The position numbers were made by a program, and so were the translations under genes. From Methylophilaceae bacterium (lineage in GTDB: Bacteria; Pseudomonadota; Gammaproteobacteria; Burkholderiales; Methylophilaceae), in contig JANYIK010000198.1 in assembly GCA_025362115.1 (NCBI GenBank), forward strand, positions 1 to 5,549: 5,549 nt of DNA, given 5' to 3'. Under the pieces are notes generated by a model, which was given only the letters and a program-made list of their open reading frames with translations, did no database searches and was not told the origin of the DNA. Positions 5,433 to 5,549 of this stretch are shown piece after piece; positions within the stretch are counted from its first letter, which is position 1, and every line of letters begins with the position of its first letter.

Positions 5433-5549
5433 ATGTTACAGAGCCAAGCCTATCTTGTTAACGGACGTTTTGAAGGTGTGCTGACACCTTTTGACCGCGG
5501 TTTCGCCTATGGTGATGGCGTGTTCCGCACCTTGGTTTTGCAGCTTGGT
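5433..5549 (+). CDS. pabC: Aminodeoxychorismate lyase PabC, N-terminal part (runs off window)
   Basis: PabC is a pyridoxal-phosphate fold-type IV enzyme that splits 4-amino-4-deoxychorismate into p-aminobenzoate and pyruvate for folate synthesis. Only 39 codons lie in the window. They show the family N-terminus: YLVNGRF (residues 7-13) and FDRGFAYGDGVFRT (20-33), the conserved DRG-YGDG-F segment of class IV aminotransferases. The PLP lysine lies beyond the window. FRT after the YGDGV segment suits PabC rather than branched-chain aminotransferases, which usually have FEG there, and pabC is the usual gene after fabF. ATG 5433 is the start because an in-frame TAG at 5424-5426 blocks extension. 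The best nearby Shine-Dalgarno-like bases, GAGG at 5426-5429, are only three bases from the ATG, closer than usual. A D-amino-acid aminotransferase is the main alternative. Confidence 0.85.
   Translation, partial: MLQSQAYLVNGRFEGVLTPFDRGFAYGDGVFRTLVLQLG

Overview
The window holds the core of a bacterial type II fatty-acid synthesis cluster, with every gene on the + strand: plsX (3' part), fabH, fabD, fabG, acpP, fabF, then a 326-bp non-coding gap and the first 39 codons of pabC. This order is the classic proteobacterial one, known from E. coli. The protein sequences, moderate GC content and an acyl carrier protein of betaproteobacterial type suggest a betaproteobacterium, possibly of the Nitrosomonadales/methylotroph group. 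The phylum/class level is fairly secure; anything finer is a guess without a database search.

Layout: plsX ends in a 4-base ATGA overlap with fabH. fabH and fabD are 10 bases apart. fabD and fabG overlap by 8 bases, with a strong fabG ribosome binding site inside fabD. An 80-bp gap before acpP carries a good sigma-70 promoter. acpP and fabF are 32 bases apart, and fabF starts at TTG. All catalytic residues expected for FabH (C116/H241/N271), FabD (S89/H198), FabG (S140/Y153/K157), ACP (S37) and FabF (C164/H304/H341) are present, and no frameshift, truncation or inserted element is seen.

How the genes work together: FabD loads malonate from malonyl-CoA onto holo-ACP. FabH condenses acetyl-CoA with malonyl-ACP to begin a chain. 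FabG performs the first reduction of each cycle and FabF the later condensations. The dehydratase and enoyl reductase are not in the window. PlsX converts finished acyl-ACP to acyl-phosphate for phospholipid synthesis. PabC belongs to folate synthesis and is a habitual neighbour rather than a pathway partner.

The coding region is ordinary and I found no undescribed system in it. The part that deserves a second look is the fabF-pabC gap (5107-5432). It contains a 70-bp tract of 80% A+T with a perfect match to the IHF consensus and a 7-bp inverted repeat, followed about 50 bp later by a cluster of three DnaA-box-like sequences, one a perfect TTATCCACA. These are sequence observations; any regulatory or replication role is inference.
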